This document shows positions 53,626-63,548 of a stretch of DNA of 64,000 bases, in pieces. Positions within the stretch are counted from its first letter, which is position 1. Every line of letters starts with the position of its first letter. Source of the stretch: JARRNE01 sp963824085 (GTDB taxonomy: Bacteria > Pseudomonadota > Gammaproteobacteria > Chromatiales > Chromatiaceae); assembly GCA_963824085.1 (NCBI GenBank), contig CAWGNT010000013.1, forward strand, positions 124,001-188,000. The letters are read 5' to 3'. Below the pieces are notes generated by a model. It made no database searches, had not been told where the DNA came from, and worked only from the letters and a program-made list of their open reading frames with translations. The translations under genes were made by a program, and so were the position numbers.

Positions 53626-53862
53626 CTACTTCTGGAGCAGCCTCCACTGACCAGGCTCTAGGCGGTAGCGTTGACAACGGTCGAGGGGCTGGTCCGGATA
53701 CTCTTGAATGAGCACGATCACGGCTTCCTGGCTGCCCATGACCGACGGTCGAACGTCGAGCGTGCGTCCGCATAAGTCCCAACTCGGGATCTCGATATAG
53801 TCACCGACTCTCAGGTCGCTCAGGTTTGAGGGTTTCACTACTTCATCCTCGCTTGCCCGCAT
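53626..53862 (-). CDS. Conserved small protein, function unknown (78 aa)
   Basis: The sequence (VGDYIEIPSWDLCGRTLDVRP, then AVIVLIQEYPDQPLDRC and RYRLEPGQWRLLQK) is that of a small beta-barrel-like folded protein. AGGA is 8 bases before ATG 53862; longer extension is low in quality. I do not recognise the family. No linked genes. Confidence 0.55.
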   Translation of the reverse strand: MRASEDEVVKPSNLSDLRVGDYIEIPSWDLCGRTLDVRPSVMGSQEAVIVLIQEYPDQPLDRCQRYRLEPGQWRLLQK

Positions 53863-54340
53863 GGCGGGTCCTTTCTGGTTCCTAGGTGGTCGTGAGTCCA
53901 GGCGACTGGTCGCCGGTACGGGCATCCCAGTGCCTCGACAGTTTGTTGCATATTGGCTTCATCTAAAGACAGGCGAACCTTGGTCACCTGGTTCGTACAA
54001 GCACATTCGATGCCATCGCGACTGACGTTACGCGGGGCGGGTCCCGTTCCGCCCAGAGGCCGCTATTCTGTCTCTCCGGAGCGACGAGACGCGGCATGGT
54101 CGGGGTGGCTGCCCGTATGTCCCTTATAACACGCTGGCGGGACGCGGTGTCCGATGCGTGTCACGATTGCCACTCTTTGTCGCTTTGTTACCAACCTTGT
54201 CGCCAAGCTTCCGTCGTTGTCGGGATAGCGTGGCGCAACCGGGATTTCGGTGAAGGCGCCGCCCTGCGCTCGATCGACGCCCGCTTCCGCGCATACCCCT
54301 ATCACCGCAGCACACCGGTTCGGCGCGCATGAAGCGAGGC
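53863..54340. other. Gene-poor stretch
   Basis: 478 bases without a supported gene. Open frames here are short and Arg/Thr-rich. Nothing resembling a tRNA, attachment site or IS end was seen. Confidence 0.45.
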
Positions 54341-54562
54341 TCACTTCCCCCACTTGCGCGCAATCCGCCCGTCCACCGTCGGGGCGATCGGTGAGCCCGT
54401 GCGAAAGGCTTCAATCACCATGTCGGAGACGAGCTGACCGGTCATCACCCTGTCTCGCACGTCCGTGAGCATGCTGTAGCCCGATGCCGCCACCGCCATG
54501 CAGTCTTGCATCGCAATCACGCTAGTCGATCCGCAAACGACGGCAAAAAATTGGTTGGGTGA
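54341..54562 (-). pseudogene. Coding-like fragment, probable remnant of a lost gene
   Basis: The minus-strand frame closed by TGA at 54341-54343 and by an upstream TAA just past 54562 encodes about 73 residues of convincing protein, including FFAVVCGSTSVIAMQDCM, then YSMLTDVRDRVMTGQLVSDM and PIAPTVDGRIARKWGK. From the first ATG (54511) it is 56 residues, so it is below usual size limits. It reads like the C-terminal end of a larger enzyme whose 5' part has gone; the upstream frame lacks a ribosome-binding site. I cannot name the family. Confidence 0.4.
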
Positions 54563-54797
54563 TTAGCGTCGAGCCTCAGCCGGAACGTCCATTAGGCGGC
54601 CGCCATGCGACCCTGGCCCGGCTGTTGAGTTATGGCGCTAGTCGCCATTGGTTGTTTGTCGCGCATTGAGAAGGCAGAGTTTCCTGACGTTGCTGCGCCC
54701 ATCCGCCATTCGCTTGCACGACGCCTTTGGTGAATGGTTTACGGCGAGTCGAACACCAATGTAGGGTCCAGTAGCCGAAGGCGTATCGCACCGAATG

Positions 54798-55625
54798 TTA
54801 GCTGGGACGACATGCGGCGCAGTACGGCTTGCGCCTGTCGCGCACTACCGCGCTCGAAGTTCCTTCCTGTTTGCCATCGTTGCCATCGTTGCCATTGGTC
54901 CGTTCGGTCCGGCATTGCTGAATGACATGGTGGTAGACGCCGGCTTGGGATAGCTCTGCCCGGAGTCTTGTAAGCTGGTCGTCGGGATGATGGCCCGGCA
55001 TCGGTGTCGTCCTCACTTCGAGCGAGATGCCGGACTGCAACAACAGCCACAGGCTATCCCACGCCCGCTCGCCGGATCCGGGGACTCCGGTAATCGCGGG
55101 ATAGTCCTCGGGCAGCGCCTTGATATCCAGACCGACCCAGTCCACGTAGGGCAGGGCTCGGCGGAGCCGCTCGGGATAAGGTCCGGCGGTGTGCAGCCCG
55201 ACCTTGTAGCCCATGGCCTTGGCCTCGGCCATGGCGGCGGGGAGGGCAGACTGCAGGGTCGGCTCGCCGCCGCTGAAGACGACGGCGTCGAGGAGCTGGC
55301 GGCGCTTCACGAGAAAGCTGCGGACCTCGGTCCAGGCGATCAAGTTGCCGCCTTGGGCTGGAAGTAGGTGCCCGTTGTGGCAGTAGCGGCAGCGCCAGGG
55401 GCAGCCTTGGCAGAAGACAATGGCGGCGAGCTCCCCGGGGTAGTCGACGGTGGTGAGGGGGGTGAGACCGCCGATGCGCAGGTGGGCTGCGGGGCTGGGT
55501 ACCGGTCCTGCGCCCGGCGGTGTTGCCGCCCGAGCCTCAGGTACAGTCCGGCGCTCCCCCGAGGAGGGGGAGCGGGTCCGGGTCAGGCGCTGTCCCTCGA
55601 TCACTGGGCTCGGGTGTTGGGACAT
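54798..55625 (-). CDS. nrdG: Anaerobic ribonucleotide reductase activase NrdG (radical SAM)
   Basis: Generates the glycyl radical on the class III reductase. The SAM-cluster motif CPWRCRYC is preceded by FCQG and followed by HNGHLLP; the SGGEPTLQ and VGLDIKALPEDYP segments are present. Length (275) exceeds short E. coli NrdG (154), as in the NrdG2-like branch. An about 45-residue Pro/Ala/Arg extension precedes the core, and the C-terminus (TERTNGNDGNDGKQEG) is encoded by a 9-bp tandem repeat (54871-54897), so the last 40 residues are likely divergent. ATG 55625 overlaps the preceding gene by 25 bases. Confidence 0.85.
   Translation of the reverse strand: MSQHPSPVIEGQRLTRTRSPSSGERRTVPEARAATPPGAGPVPSPAAHLRIGGLTPLTTVDYPGELAAIVFCQGCPWRCRYCHNGHLLPAQGGNLIAWTEVRSFLVKRRQLLDAVVFSGGEPTLQSALPAAMAEAKAMGYKVGLHTAGPYPERLRRALPYVDWVGLDIKALPEDYPAITGVPGSGERAWDSLWLLLQSGISLEVRTTPMPGHHPDDQLTRLRAELSQAGVYHHVIQQCRTERTNGNDGNDGKQEGTSSAVVRDRRKPYCAACRPS
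54871..54897. repeat. Three 9-bp tandem repeats inside nrdG
   Basis: TTGCCATCG occurs at 54871-54879 and 54880-54888, then TTGCCATTG at 54889-54897. The unit length keeps the frame, giving Asn-Gly/Asp-rich residues in the nrdG tail. Replication slippage could change copy number without breaking the gene. Confidence 0.8.
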
Positions 55626-55783
55626 CCGTCGCGCCGCTCGATGTAGTACTGACGCTCCCGATGCTCGGAGCGCTTACCCGCGTTGAAGGCGGAAACCGGG
55701 CGGTGATAGCCCATGACACGGGTCCAGACCTCACATTTGGTCCGCTCTTCGTTACGCAGCTCGATTTCGCTGACGTCTATCAT
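55601..55783 (-). CDS. Separate glycyl-radical domain of class III ribonucleotide reductase
   Basis: 60 residues. The core ERTKCEVWTRVMGYHRPVSA matches the C-terminal glycyl-radical segment of class III reductases, with candidate radical residue G25 in RVMGYHRP and a following AGKRSEHRERQYY helix. The large NrdD encoded just upstream ends at its zinc-like site and lacks this motif, so the enzyme seems split into two chains. ATG 55783 has AGAGG 8 bases before it. It lies between nrdD and nrdG on the same strand. Small proteins of this sort are annotated in other Proteobacteria as anaerobic reductase components. Confidence 0.78.
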   Translation of the reverse strand: MIDVSEIELRNEERTKCEVWTRVMGYHRPVSAFNAGKRSEHRERQYYIERRDGCPNTRAQ

Positions 55784-55840
55784 TTCGCTGTACCTCTGTT
55801 TTGCCGTTGTGATCGAACGCGTCTCCAACTCACCCGGGGA

Positions 55841-55957
55841 CTTAAAGCAGGACACAAAGGGCCACGAAGAACTTCCGACGCAGCGCCGCGGCCCTTGTCG
55901 ATCCGGGCATCAGGCTAGCGTTCTTCTTCGTGGTCTTCGTGTGCTTCGTGGTGAAGC
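55841..55957. repeat. CACGAAG-type dispersed intergenic repeat, inverted pair
   Basis: Between nrdD and the radical-domain gene. Left part (55841-55874) contains GGACACAAAGGGCCACGAAG and the right part (55921-55957) contains TTCTTCGTGG, TCTTCGTGTG and CTTCGTGGTG. The shared CCACGAAGAA/TTCTTCGTGG blocks are inverted, so transcripts could fold. Such motifs recur between genes in many Proteobacteria; the function is unknown. Confidence 0.6.
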
Positions 55958-55967
55958 TCTTGTGGGC

Positions 55968-58016
55968 TCAGCACCCGCAAGCCTGTTGTTTTTCTTGCGC
56001 AATCCGCTTTTTGGCTATCAGCTCTTGGTCGCACTTGGGGCAGTATTCGTGCTCGCCCGGGATGTAGCCGTGGTTCGGGCAGATAGAGAACACAGGGGTG
56101 ACCGTGATGTAGGGCAGCCGGAAGTTGGTCAGCGCTCGGCGCACGAGGCGCTTGCATGCCTCGACGCTGGAGATGTGCTCGCTCATGTAGAGATGCAGCA
56201 CGGTGCCGCCGGTGTACTTGCTCTGCAGCTCCTCTTGCATCTCCAGGGCCTCGAATGGGTCGTTCGTGAATCCCACCGGCAGCTGAGAGCTGTTGCTGTA
56301 ATAAGGCGCGTCCGGGGTGCCCGACTGGATGATGTCTGGATAGCGCTTCAGGTCCTCACGGGCGAAGCGGTAGGTCGTGCCCTCTGCCGGTGTGGCCTCA
56401 AGGTTGTACATGTGGCCCGTCGTCTCCTGATACTCCACCATGCGCTCGCGCACCCGATCGAGAAAGCGGGCCGCGAAGCTGTGGCCCCAATCGGTGGCGA
56501 TGTCTTCGGCGTCACCGGTGAAGTTGCGGATCATCTCGTTAATCCCGTTCACTCCGATGGTGGAGAAGTGGTTGCGCAGCGTGCCGAGAAAACGCTTGGT
56601 GTAGGGGAAGAGCCCCGCGTCCATGTGGCGCTGGATAACCTTGCGCTTGATTTCCAGGCTGTTGCGGGCGATCTCCAGCAGGGCGTCGAGCCTCGCATAG
56701 AGCCCTTCCTCATCGCCGCGGTGCAGGTGGCCGAGGCGCGCACAATTGATGGTGACGACGCCGAGAGAGCCCGTCTGTTCCGCCGAGCCGAAGAGTCCGT
56801 TGCCGCGCTTCAGGAGCTCGCGCAGGTCGAGCTGCAGCCGGCAGCACATTGAACGCACCATGTTGGGCGTGAGCTCGGAGTTAATGAAGTTCTGGAAGTA
56901 CGGCAGCCCGTACTTGGCAGTCATGGCAAACAGGGCGTCCGCGTTCTCGCTTTCCCAGGGGAAGTCCGGGGTGATGTTGTAGGTCGGGATGGGGAAGGTG
57001 AAGATCCTTCCCTTGGCGTCGCCCTTGGACATTACCTCGATGTAGGCGCGGTTAATCAGGTCCATCTCCGCCTGCAGCTCGCCGTAGGTGAAGGGCTGTT
57101 CCTCACCGCCGATGAGCGGCACCTGGTCGCGCAGGTCCTCCGGGCAGACCCAGTCGAAGGTCAGGTTGGTAAAGGGCGTCTGCGAGCCCCATCTGGAAGG
57201 GACGTTCAGGTTATAGATGAGCTCTTGGATGTACTGCCGGACCTCCTTGTAGCCGAGGCCGTCCTTGCGGACGTAGGGCGCCATGTAGGTGTCGAAGCTG
57301 GAGAATGCCTGGGCACCGGCCCATTCGTTCTGCAGGGTTCCGAGGAAGTTGACGATTTGGCCGACGGCCGAGGACATGTGGCGCGGCGCTCCCGCCTCCA
57401 CCCGGCCGGGGACGCCGTTGAGACCCTCGTTGAGCAGGTTGCGGAGCGACCAGCCGGCGCAGTAGCCGGAGAGCATGTCGAGGTCGTGGATATGGATGTC
57501 GCCTTCGCGGTGAGCGTGGCCGATCTCCGGCGGGTAGACGTGGGACAGCCAATAGTTGGCGATCATCTTTCCGGAGGCGTTGAGGATCAGGCCGCCCAGG
57601 GAATAGCCCTGGTTGGCATTAGCCGCCACCCGCCAATCGGAGCGATCCAGGTATTCGTCGATAGAGGCCGCCACGTCCACCAGAGTGCGGCGGTCCTCAC
57701 GCAGTTTGGCGTGCTGCTCGCGGTAGACGATGTAGGAGCGAGCGGTCTCGAAGTGATTGGCGGCGATCAGGGTCTGCTCCACCACGTCCTGGATGCCCTC
57801 GATGTCGGGCACGCGACCGCCCTGATAGCGGTGGGCGAGCACCTTGACCACCTGGGCTGTCAGGAGCGCCGCCTCCAGCTCCCCGAACTCACCCGTCGCC
57901 TGGCCGGCGCGCAGGACCGCGGATTCGATCTTCTGGGCATCGAAGACGACTTCTGTACGGTCGCGCTTGAGGACACGGGTGGGCAGGGTCGCTAGTCGGG
58001 GCAGGGCATTCTGCAT
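55968..58016 (-). CDS. nrdD: Anaerobic ribonucleoside-triphosphate reductase, large chain
   Basis: 682 residues. An N-terminal ATP cone (about 10-105, VLKRDRTEVVFDAQKIESAV) binds the regulatory nucleotide; the catalytic barrel includes GDIHIHDLD, SGYCAGWSL, SRWGSQTPFTNLT and FGSAEQTGSLGVVTINCAR. The C-terminus has a four-Cys zinc-type site CPNHGYIPGEHEYCPKC and then ends KQQACGC with no RVxGY glycyl motif. That motif is on the separate small protein downstream. ATG 58016 has GGGAG 5 bases before it. Makes dNTPs in anoxia. Tandem NrdR-type boxes precede it. Confidence 0.92.
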   Translation of the reverse strand: MQNALPRLATLPTRVLKRDRTEVVFDAQKIESAVLRAGQATGEFGELEAALLTAQVVKVLAHRYQGGRVPDIEGIQDVVEQTLIAANHFETARSYIVYREQHAKLREDRRTLVDVAASIDEYLDRSDWRVAANANQGYSLGGLILNASGKMIANYWLSHVYPPEIGHAHREGDIHIHDLDMLSGYCAGWSLRNLLNEGLNGVPGRVEAGAPRHMSSAVGQIVNFLGTLQNEWAGAQAFSSFDTYMAPYVRKDGLGYKEVRQYIQELIYNLNVPSRWGSQTPFTNLTFDWVCPEDLRDQVPLIGGEEQPFTYGELQAEMDLINRAYIEVMSKGDAKGRIFTFPIPTYNITPDFPWESENADALFAMTAKYGLPYFQNFINSELTPNMVRSMCCRLQLDLRELLKRGNGLFGSAEQTGSLGVVTINCARLGHLHRGDEEGLYARLDALLEIARNSLEIKRKVIQRHMDAGLFPYTKRFLGTLRNHFSTIGVNGINEMIRNFTGDAEDIATDWGHSFAARFLDRVRERMVEYQETTGHMYNLEATPAEGTTYRFAREDLKRYPDIIQSGTPDAPYYSNSSQLPVGFTNDPFEALEMQEELQSKYTGGTVLHLYMSEHISSVEACKRLVRRALTNFRLPYITVTPVFSICPNHGYIPGEHEYCPKCDQELIAKKRIAQEKQQACGC

Positions 58017-58043
58017 GATCTCTCCCGGATCGTTGGTGGTGGA

Positions 58044-58090
58044 GCACAATATGTTGTGCTAGAGGTTACACGAACCACTAGATATCGTTC
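58044..58090 (-). promoter_or_regulatory. Two NrdR-box-like palindromes 31 bp apart
   Basis: GCACAATATGTTGTGC (58044-58059) and CCACTAGATATCGTTC (58075-58090), starts 31 bp apart, match the NrdR consensus (acaCwATATwGtgt type) well and moderately. Pairs at about three helical turns are the usual NrdR arrangement before reductase genes. Repression of nrdD in the presence of ATP/dATP-bound NrdR is expected. An nrdR gene is not in the window. Confidence 0.75.
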
Positions 58091-58221
58091 TTTGATCGAA
58101 GTCAACAAATGAGGGGCCGGGGCTGCCGCGTGCAGGATGTGCCTGCCGGTGTCCTGCCATCCGCTTGACACTAACCCCTTGAATGCTGGAACATCGCTGC
58201 CCCTTTGACTATTCTCGCCCC

Positions 58222-59564
58222 ATGTCCAGGAAGCTTTACATCCAGACCCTTGGCTGCCAGATGAACGAGTACGACTCGGCTCGGATGGCGGATGTGCTGC
58301 GAGAGTCGCACGGGCTGGAGTTGACGGCACGGCCGGAGGATGCGGATGTCTTGCTGTTAAACACCTGCTCGATTCGCGAGAAGGCGCAAGAGAAGGTGTT
58401 TTCCCAGCTGGGGCGCTGGCGTCCTCTGAAAAAGCAGCGGCCGGGTGTCGTCATTGGCGTCGGCGGCTGCGTGGCGAGCCAGGAGGGGAGCGCCATCCGT
58501 GATCGAGCGCCTTACGTGGATCTCGTCTTTGGCCCTCAGACCCTGCACCGATTGCCGCAGATGCTTCATGAGCTGGAGGCTGAGCGGCGGCCGCAGATCG
58601 ACGTCTCATTCCCCGCGGTCGAGAAGTTCGACTGCCTGCCTGCGCCGCGCTCCGACGGCGTGACCGCCTTCGTTACGGTGATGGAGGGCTGCTCCAAGTA
58701 CTGCACTTACTGCGTCGTGCCGTTTACGCGCGGGGAGGAGGTGAGCCGGCCCTTTGACGACGTGATTGCCGAGGTGGCGGACCTTGCCGAGCAGGGGGTG
58801 CGGGAGGTCAGCCTGCTGGGCCAGAACGTAAACGCCTATCGAGGCCGGATGCATGACGGGGAGATCGCGGACCTCGCCCTGCTCATCCGGTACGTAGCGG
58901 CCGTCGACGGCATCGACCGGATCCGCTTCACGACCTCCCATCCCGTCGAGCTGTCCGACGCCCTCATCGACGCCTATGAAGACGTGCCTGAGCTGGTCAG
59001 CCACTTGCACTTGCCGGTGCAGAGCGGCTCGGACCGGGTGCTCGCGGCGATGAAGCGCGGGCATACCGCGGTCGAGTACAAGTCCAAGATCCGTAGGCTG
59101 CGCCGTGCACGGCCGGACATCAGCATTTCCTCGGACTTTATCGTTGGCTTTCCGGGCGAGAACGAGGCGGACTTCGCCGCAACCCTGGCCCTTGTGGACG
59201 ATGTCGGCTTCGACACGAGCTTCAGCTTTATCTATAGTCGGCGGCCGGGAACCCCGGCCGCCGACTATCCAGACGAAGTACCCCACGCCGTGAAGCAGGA
59301 GCGGCTTGCCGACCTCCAGCAGCGTTTGACGCATTATGCCCAGCTGATCAGCCGGCGAATGGTCGGCACCGTACAGCGCGTGCTGGTAGAAGGGCCCTCG
59401 CGGAAGGACTCCGCAGAGCTTTCCGGACGCACGCAGAACAACCGTGTGGTCAACTTTGCGGCACCCCAGGAGATGGTCGGTGATTTCGTCGATATCCATG
59501 TCACGGCCGCATTGCCAAACTCCTTGCGCGGAGAGCTAATCGACGCGAGGCTCGCACGCACCGC

Positions 59565-59568
<4 letters not shown>
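58222..59568 (+). CDS. miaB: tRNA-2-methylthio-N6-adenosine synthase MiaB
   Basis: 448 residues or so. N-terminal MTTase domain with cysteines in TLGCQMNEYD, LNTCSIREKA and GGCVASQEG; radical SAM motif CSKYCTYC; C-terminal TRAM domain. Adds the methylthio group to i6A37 in tRNA. ATG 58222 chosen to match family starts. First gene of miaB-phoH-ybeY-corC. Confidence 0.94.
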
Positions 59569-60578
<1,010 letters not shown>

Positions 60579-60668
60579 CATGATCCACAAGCGCCGTGCG
60601 CCGCGTCCCAGTGCGATACGGACGACCTTGTGCAGAGTGTGCACGCGGGGGTAAGACTCCCACACGCC

Positions 60669-61127
60669 ATGCATCTCGAATTGGACCTCCAAGATGCGTC
60701 CGGTACCCCGGGAACGCCGGACGAGAAAGACTTCGCGCATTGGGCGCAAGCTGCGCTGGAGGGAAGGCGCGAACGCATCGAGGTCACCATCCGCCTAGTG
60801 GGTGAGCAGGAGTCCGCTGAGCTGAACGGACGCTACCGCCATCGGCACGGACCCACGAACGTACTCTCGTTTCCCTTCGAGCCACCCCCAGGTTTACCCC
60901 CGACTGACCTGCTTGGCGATCTTGTCATCTGTGCACCGTTCGTGGAACGTGAGGCGCTGGAGCAGAGCAAGGCCGCACATGTCCACTGGGCGCATCTGGT
61001 CGTGCACGGCCTGCTGCACTTGCTTGGCTACGACCACCAGCATGAGACCGAGGCCGTGGAGATGGAAAGGCTAGAAACCGCCATCCTGGGCAAGTTAGGA
61101 TTTCCCCCACCGTACGAGGAACAATAG
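60669..61127 (+). CDS. ybeY: Endoribonuclease YbeY
   Basis: 152 residues. The zinc motif HGLLHLLGYDHQHE is intact, preceded by PTNVLSFPFEPPPG and LGDLVIC. Acts in 16S rRNA maturation and ribosome quality control. ATG 60669 aligns with E. coli YbeY (MHLELDLQ); a GTG 13 codons upstream is less likely. 90 bases after phoH, 6 before corC. Confidence 0.93.
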   Translation: MHLELDLQDASGTPGTPDEKDFAHWAQAALEGRRERIEVTIRLVGEQESAELNGRYRHRHGPTNVLSFPFEPPPGLPPTDLLGDLVICAPFVEREALEQSKAAHVHWAHLVVHGLLHLLGYDHQHETEAVEMERLETAILGKLGFPPPYEEQ

Positions 61128-61133
61128 GACGCC

Positions 61134-62018
61134 ATGACGAGCGATCGATCTAGTGGCGGTTCGCGTCCGAAAACCTGGCTGGAGCGACTGAGCCAGCTAT
61201 TCGGAGGCGAACCGCAGGATAGGGAGCAGCTCATCGAGCTGTTGAAGGACGCAAAGAGCCGCTCACTGCTCGACACCGATGCCCTCAGCATGATCGAGGG
61301 TGTTCTCCAAGTCTCGGACCTGCGGGTCCGCGACATCATGATCCCCCGGGCCGAGATGGTCTCCATCAGGCGCGATGATCCCCTCGAGAGGATCCTCCAG
61401 GTCGCCGTCGAATCCGCCCACTCCCGCTTCCCGGTGACAGGCGAAGACAAGGCCGAGGTGGTCGGGACCCTGCTCGCGAAGGACCTGCTCGCCTTCTGCG
61501 TCGACACGGGCAGGCGCGCCTTCAATATCCGCGATCTGTTGCGCTCTGCGGTCTTCGTTCCCGAGAGCAAGCGGCTCAACGTCCTGCTCAAGGAGTTTCG
61601 GGCGAGCCGCAATCACATGGCCATCGTTGCCGACGAATACGGGAACGCGGCCGGTCTCGTTACGATTGAGGACGTCCTGGAGCAGATCGTCGGCGAGATC
61701 GAGGACGAGCACGACTTCGACGAAGGCGCGCCGATCTTCAAGCGCAGCAAGAAGGACTACACGGCCAAGGCGCGCACGACGATCGAGGAGTTCAACGAAT
61801 ACTTCGGCAGTGCGTTCTCCGACGAGGAGTTCGACACCATCGGCGGGCTGGTGGTGAACGCCTTCGGATACCTGCCAAAGCGGGGAGAGCGGGTCGACGT
61901 CGGCCGCTTCCGCTTCACGGTCATGCGCGCGGACAGTCGGCGCGTCCATCTCCTCACCGTCCAGCCCCTGACCACGGAGGAGACCTTGGAGCCGGCGGTG
62001 AGCCGTGTGGCGGATTGA
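61134..62018 (+). CDS. corC: CorC/HlyC-family CBS protein (YbeX)
   Basis: 294 residues. Two CBS domains (VRDIMIPRAEMVSI; VTIEDVLEQIVGEIEDEHD) and a C-terminal transporter-associated CorC_HlyC domain (FDTIGGLVVNAFGYLPKRGE). No membrane segments, so it is the cytosolic short type. Linked to ion homeostasis and ribosome maturation in E. coli. Completes the usual order. Confidence 0.92.
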   Translation: MTSDRSSGGSRPKTWLERLSQLFGGEPQDREQLIELLKDAKSRSLLDTDALSMIEGVLQVSDLRVRDIMIPRAEMVSIRRDDPLERILQVAVESAHSRFPVTGEDKAEVVGTLLAKDLLAFCVDTGRRAFNIRDLLRSAVFVPESKRLNVLLKEFRASRNHMAIVADEYGNAAGLVTIEDVLEQIVGEIEDEHDFDEGAPIFKRSKKDYTAKARTTIEEFNEYFGSAFSDEEFDTIGGLVVNAFGYLPKRGERVDVGRFRFTVMRADSRRVHLLTVQPLTTEETLEPAVSRVAD

Positions 62019-62514
62019 GGCGGCGCATCGCCGGCGCGTGCGACGAGCGTTGCCATCGCGCTGGCGCACCGTGAGCGCGTTGTTGCTGTGGTGCTGCGTG
62101 TTTGGGGGCGGCGCTTGGGGTGCGGAGGTCTACAAGTGGGTCGATGAGGCGGGTCGGGTGCACTACGGGGACGCTCGACCTGCCGACGGCGTCGCCGAGA
62201 CGATCGAGACTCAATCGGCGCCGCCCGAGCTGGAGGTCCTGCGTTCCCGCAGCCGGCTGGACGAGATTCTGCAGCAGGAGCGGGTGACAAAAGGGCAGCG
62301 GGCCAAGCAGCAGCAGGAAGTGGCTGCCGCGGCGGCCCGTGATCAGCGGCGTCAGGCGCGGTGCCGGCACGCGCGCCGCCAGCTTCACGTGTTGGAGCTC
62401 GAGCGTCCGATCTACCACGTGGACGATGACGGGAAGCGCGTCTACTTGGCGGATGACCAGCGGGCGGCGGAGCTCGCCCGTGCGCGGAATGCGGTTGGAG
62501 ATGCCTGCCGTTGA
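62005..62514 (+). CDS. DUF4124-domain protein
   Basis: 169 residues. After a basic start and a hydrophobic segment (about 24-39) the DUF4124 motif AEVYKWVDEAGRVHYGDARP lies directly behind the signal-cleavage region. The rest is helical, Gln/Arg/Ala-rich (about 85-130). GTG 62005 overlaps the corC stop by 14 bases. The apolipoprotein N-acyltransferase gene (lnt) that usually follows corC is absent here. Function unknown; the family is periplasmic. Confidence 0.75.
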   Translation: MWRIEAAHRRRVRRALPSRWRTVSALLLWCCVFGGGAWGAEVYKWVDEAGRVHYGDARPADGVAETIETQSAPPELEVLRSRSRLDEILQQERVTKGQRAKQQQEVAAAAARDQRRQARCRHARRQLHVLELERPIYHVDDDGKRVYLADDQRAAELARARNAVGDACR

Positions 62515-62663
62515 CCGGACGCCGCCGGCTTCCGATCAGCACTCGGTCCGGCGGTCGTCGATCTTGGTCGATTACCGCGGAAGCCGCGGCCAGCGGCACG
62601 ACCGTTACCGAAGGTTGGCGACGACCCCGGCGGAATGGCACCGCCGGAATCAGTTGTCGAGGA

Positions 62664-63548
62664 TCAGCGCGCGTCCATCATGCGCTCGATGATGGGCTGG
62701 AGAATGATCTCCATCGCGAAGCCCATCTTGCCGCCGGGGACGACCATATTGTTGCGCCGAGTCATGAACGAGTCGTGGATCATACTCAGCAGATAAGGGA
62801 AATCGATATCCAGCTTCTTCGGCTCCTTGAAGCGGATAATCACGAAGCTCTCGTCGGGTGTCGGAATGTCGCGCGCTATAAACGGGTTGGACGTGTCGAC
62901 GGTGGCCACGCGCTGGAAGTTGATATCGGTGAGGGAGAACTGGGGCACGATCGACGTGATGTAGTCCGGCATGCGCCGCATGATGGTGTCGACGATGGCC
63001 TCGGCAGTGTATCCCCGCTCCAGGTTGTCGCGGTGGATCTTCTGGATCCATTCGAGGTTGACGATCGGGACTACGCCGACCCCTAGGTCCACGTGCTGTG
63101 CAACGTTGTTCTCCTCGGTGACCACGAGGCCATGGAGGCCCTCGTAGAAAAGGACATCGGTCCCCTCGGGGATGTCTTCCTGCGGTGTGAACTGGCCTGG
63201 CTCCAGGTCGGTCCCGAGGCGGGCGTTGTGCTCGGCGGCCTCTTCTTCGCTGTGGATGTAGTAGCGCTTCTTGCCGGTGCCGGTTTCCCCGTAGCTCCGG
63301 AAGAGCTCCTCGAGCATGTCGAAGCGATTGGCTTCCGGCCCGAAATGGCTCAGGTTTCGATTCTCTTCGTGCGACTTCGCCATCTCGACCTTCATCTCGG
63401 CGCGGTCGTAGCGATGGAAGCTATCGCCTTCGATGATGGCGGCCTTGATGCCGTCGCGAAAAAAGATGTGCTCGAACGCGCGCTTCACCGTGGTGGTTCC
63501 CGCTCCGGACGAACCGGTAACGGCAACAATTGGGTGCTTCTTGGACAT
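62664..63548 (-). CDS. prkB: Phosphoribulokinase
   Basis: Phosphorylates ribulose-5-phosphate in the Calvin cycle. 294 residues, the proteobacterial (PrkB-like) size. P-loop GSSGAGTTT (12-20); HRYDRAEMK; the segment FGPEANRFDMLEELF; late VPGGKMGFAMEI. GGAGAGCTCC lies before ATG 63548. No other Calvin-cycle gene is in the window. Convergent with the DUF4124 gene. Confidence 0.95.
   Translation of the reverse strand: MSKKHPIVAVTGSSGAGTTTVKRAFEHIFFRDGIKAAIIEGDSFHRYDRAEMKVEMAKSHEENRNLSHFGPEANRFDMLEELFRSYGETGTGKKRYYIHSEEEAAEHNARLGTDLEPGQFTPQEDIPEGTDVLFYEGLHGLVVTEENNVAQHVDLGVGVVPIVNLEWIQKIHRDNLERGYTAEAIVDTIMRRMPDYITSIVPQFSLTDINFQRVATVDTSNPFIARDIPTPDESFVIIRFKEPKKLDIDFPYLLSMIHDSFMTRRNNMVVPGGKMGFAMEIILQPIIERMMDAR

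Noticed and set aside
55713..56852. Plus-strand frame of 379 codons
   Set aside because: Antisense to nrdD; composition is a mirror of it.
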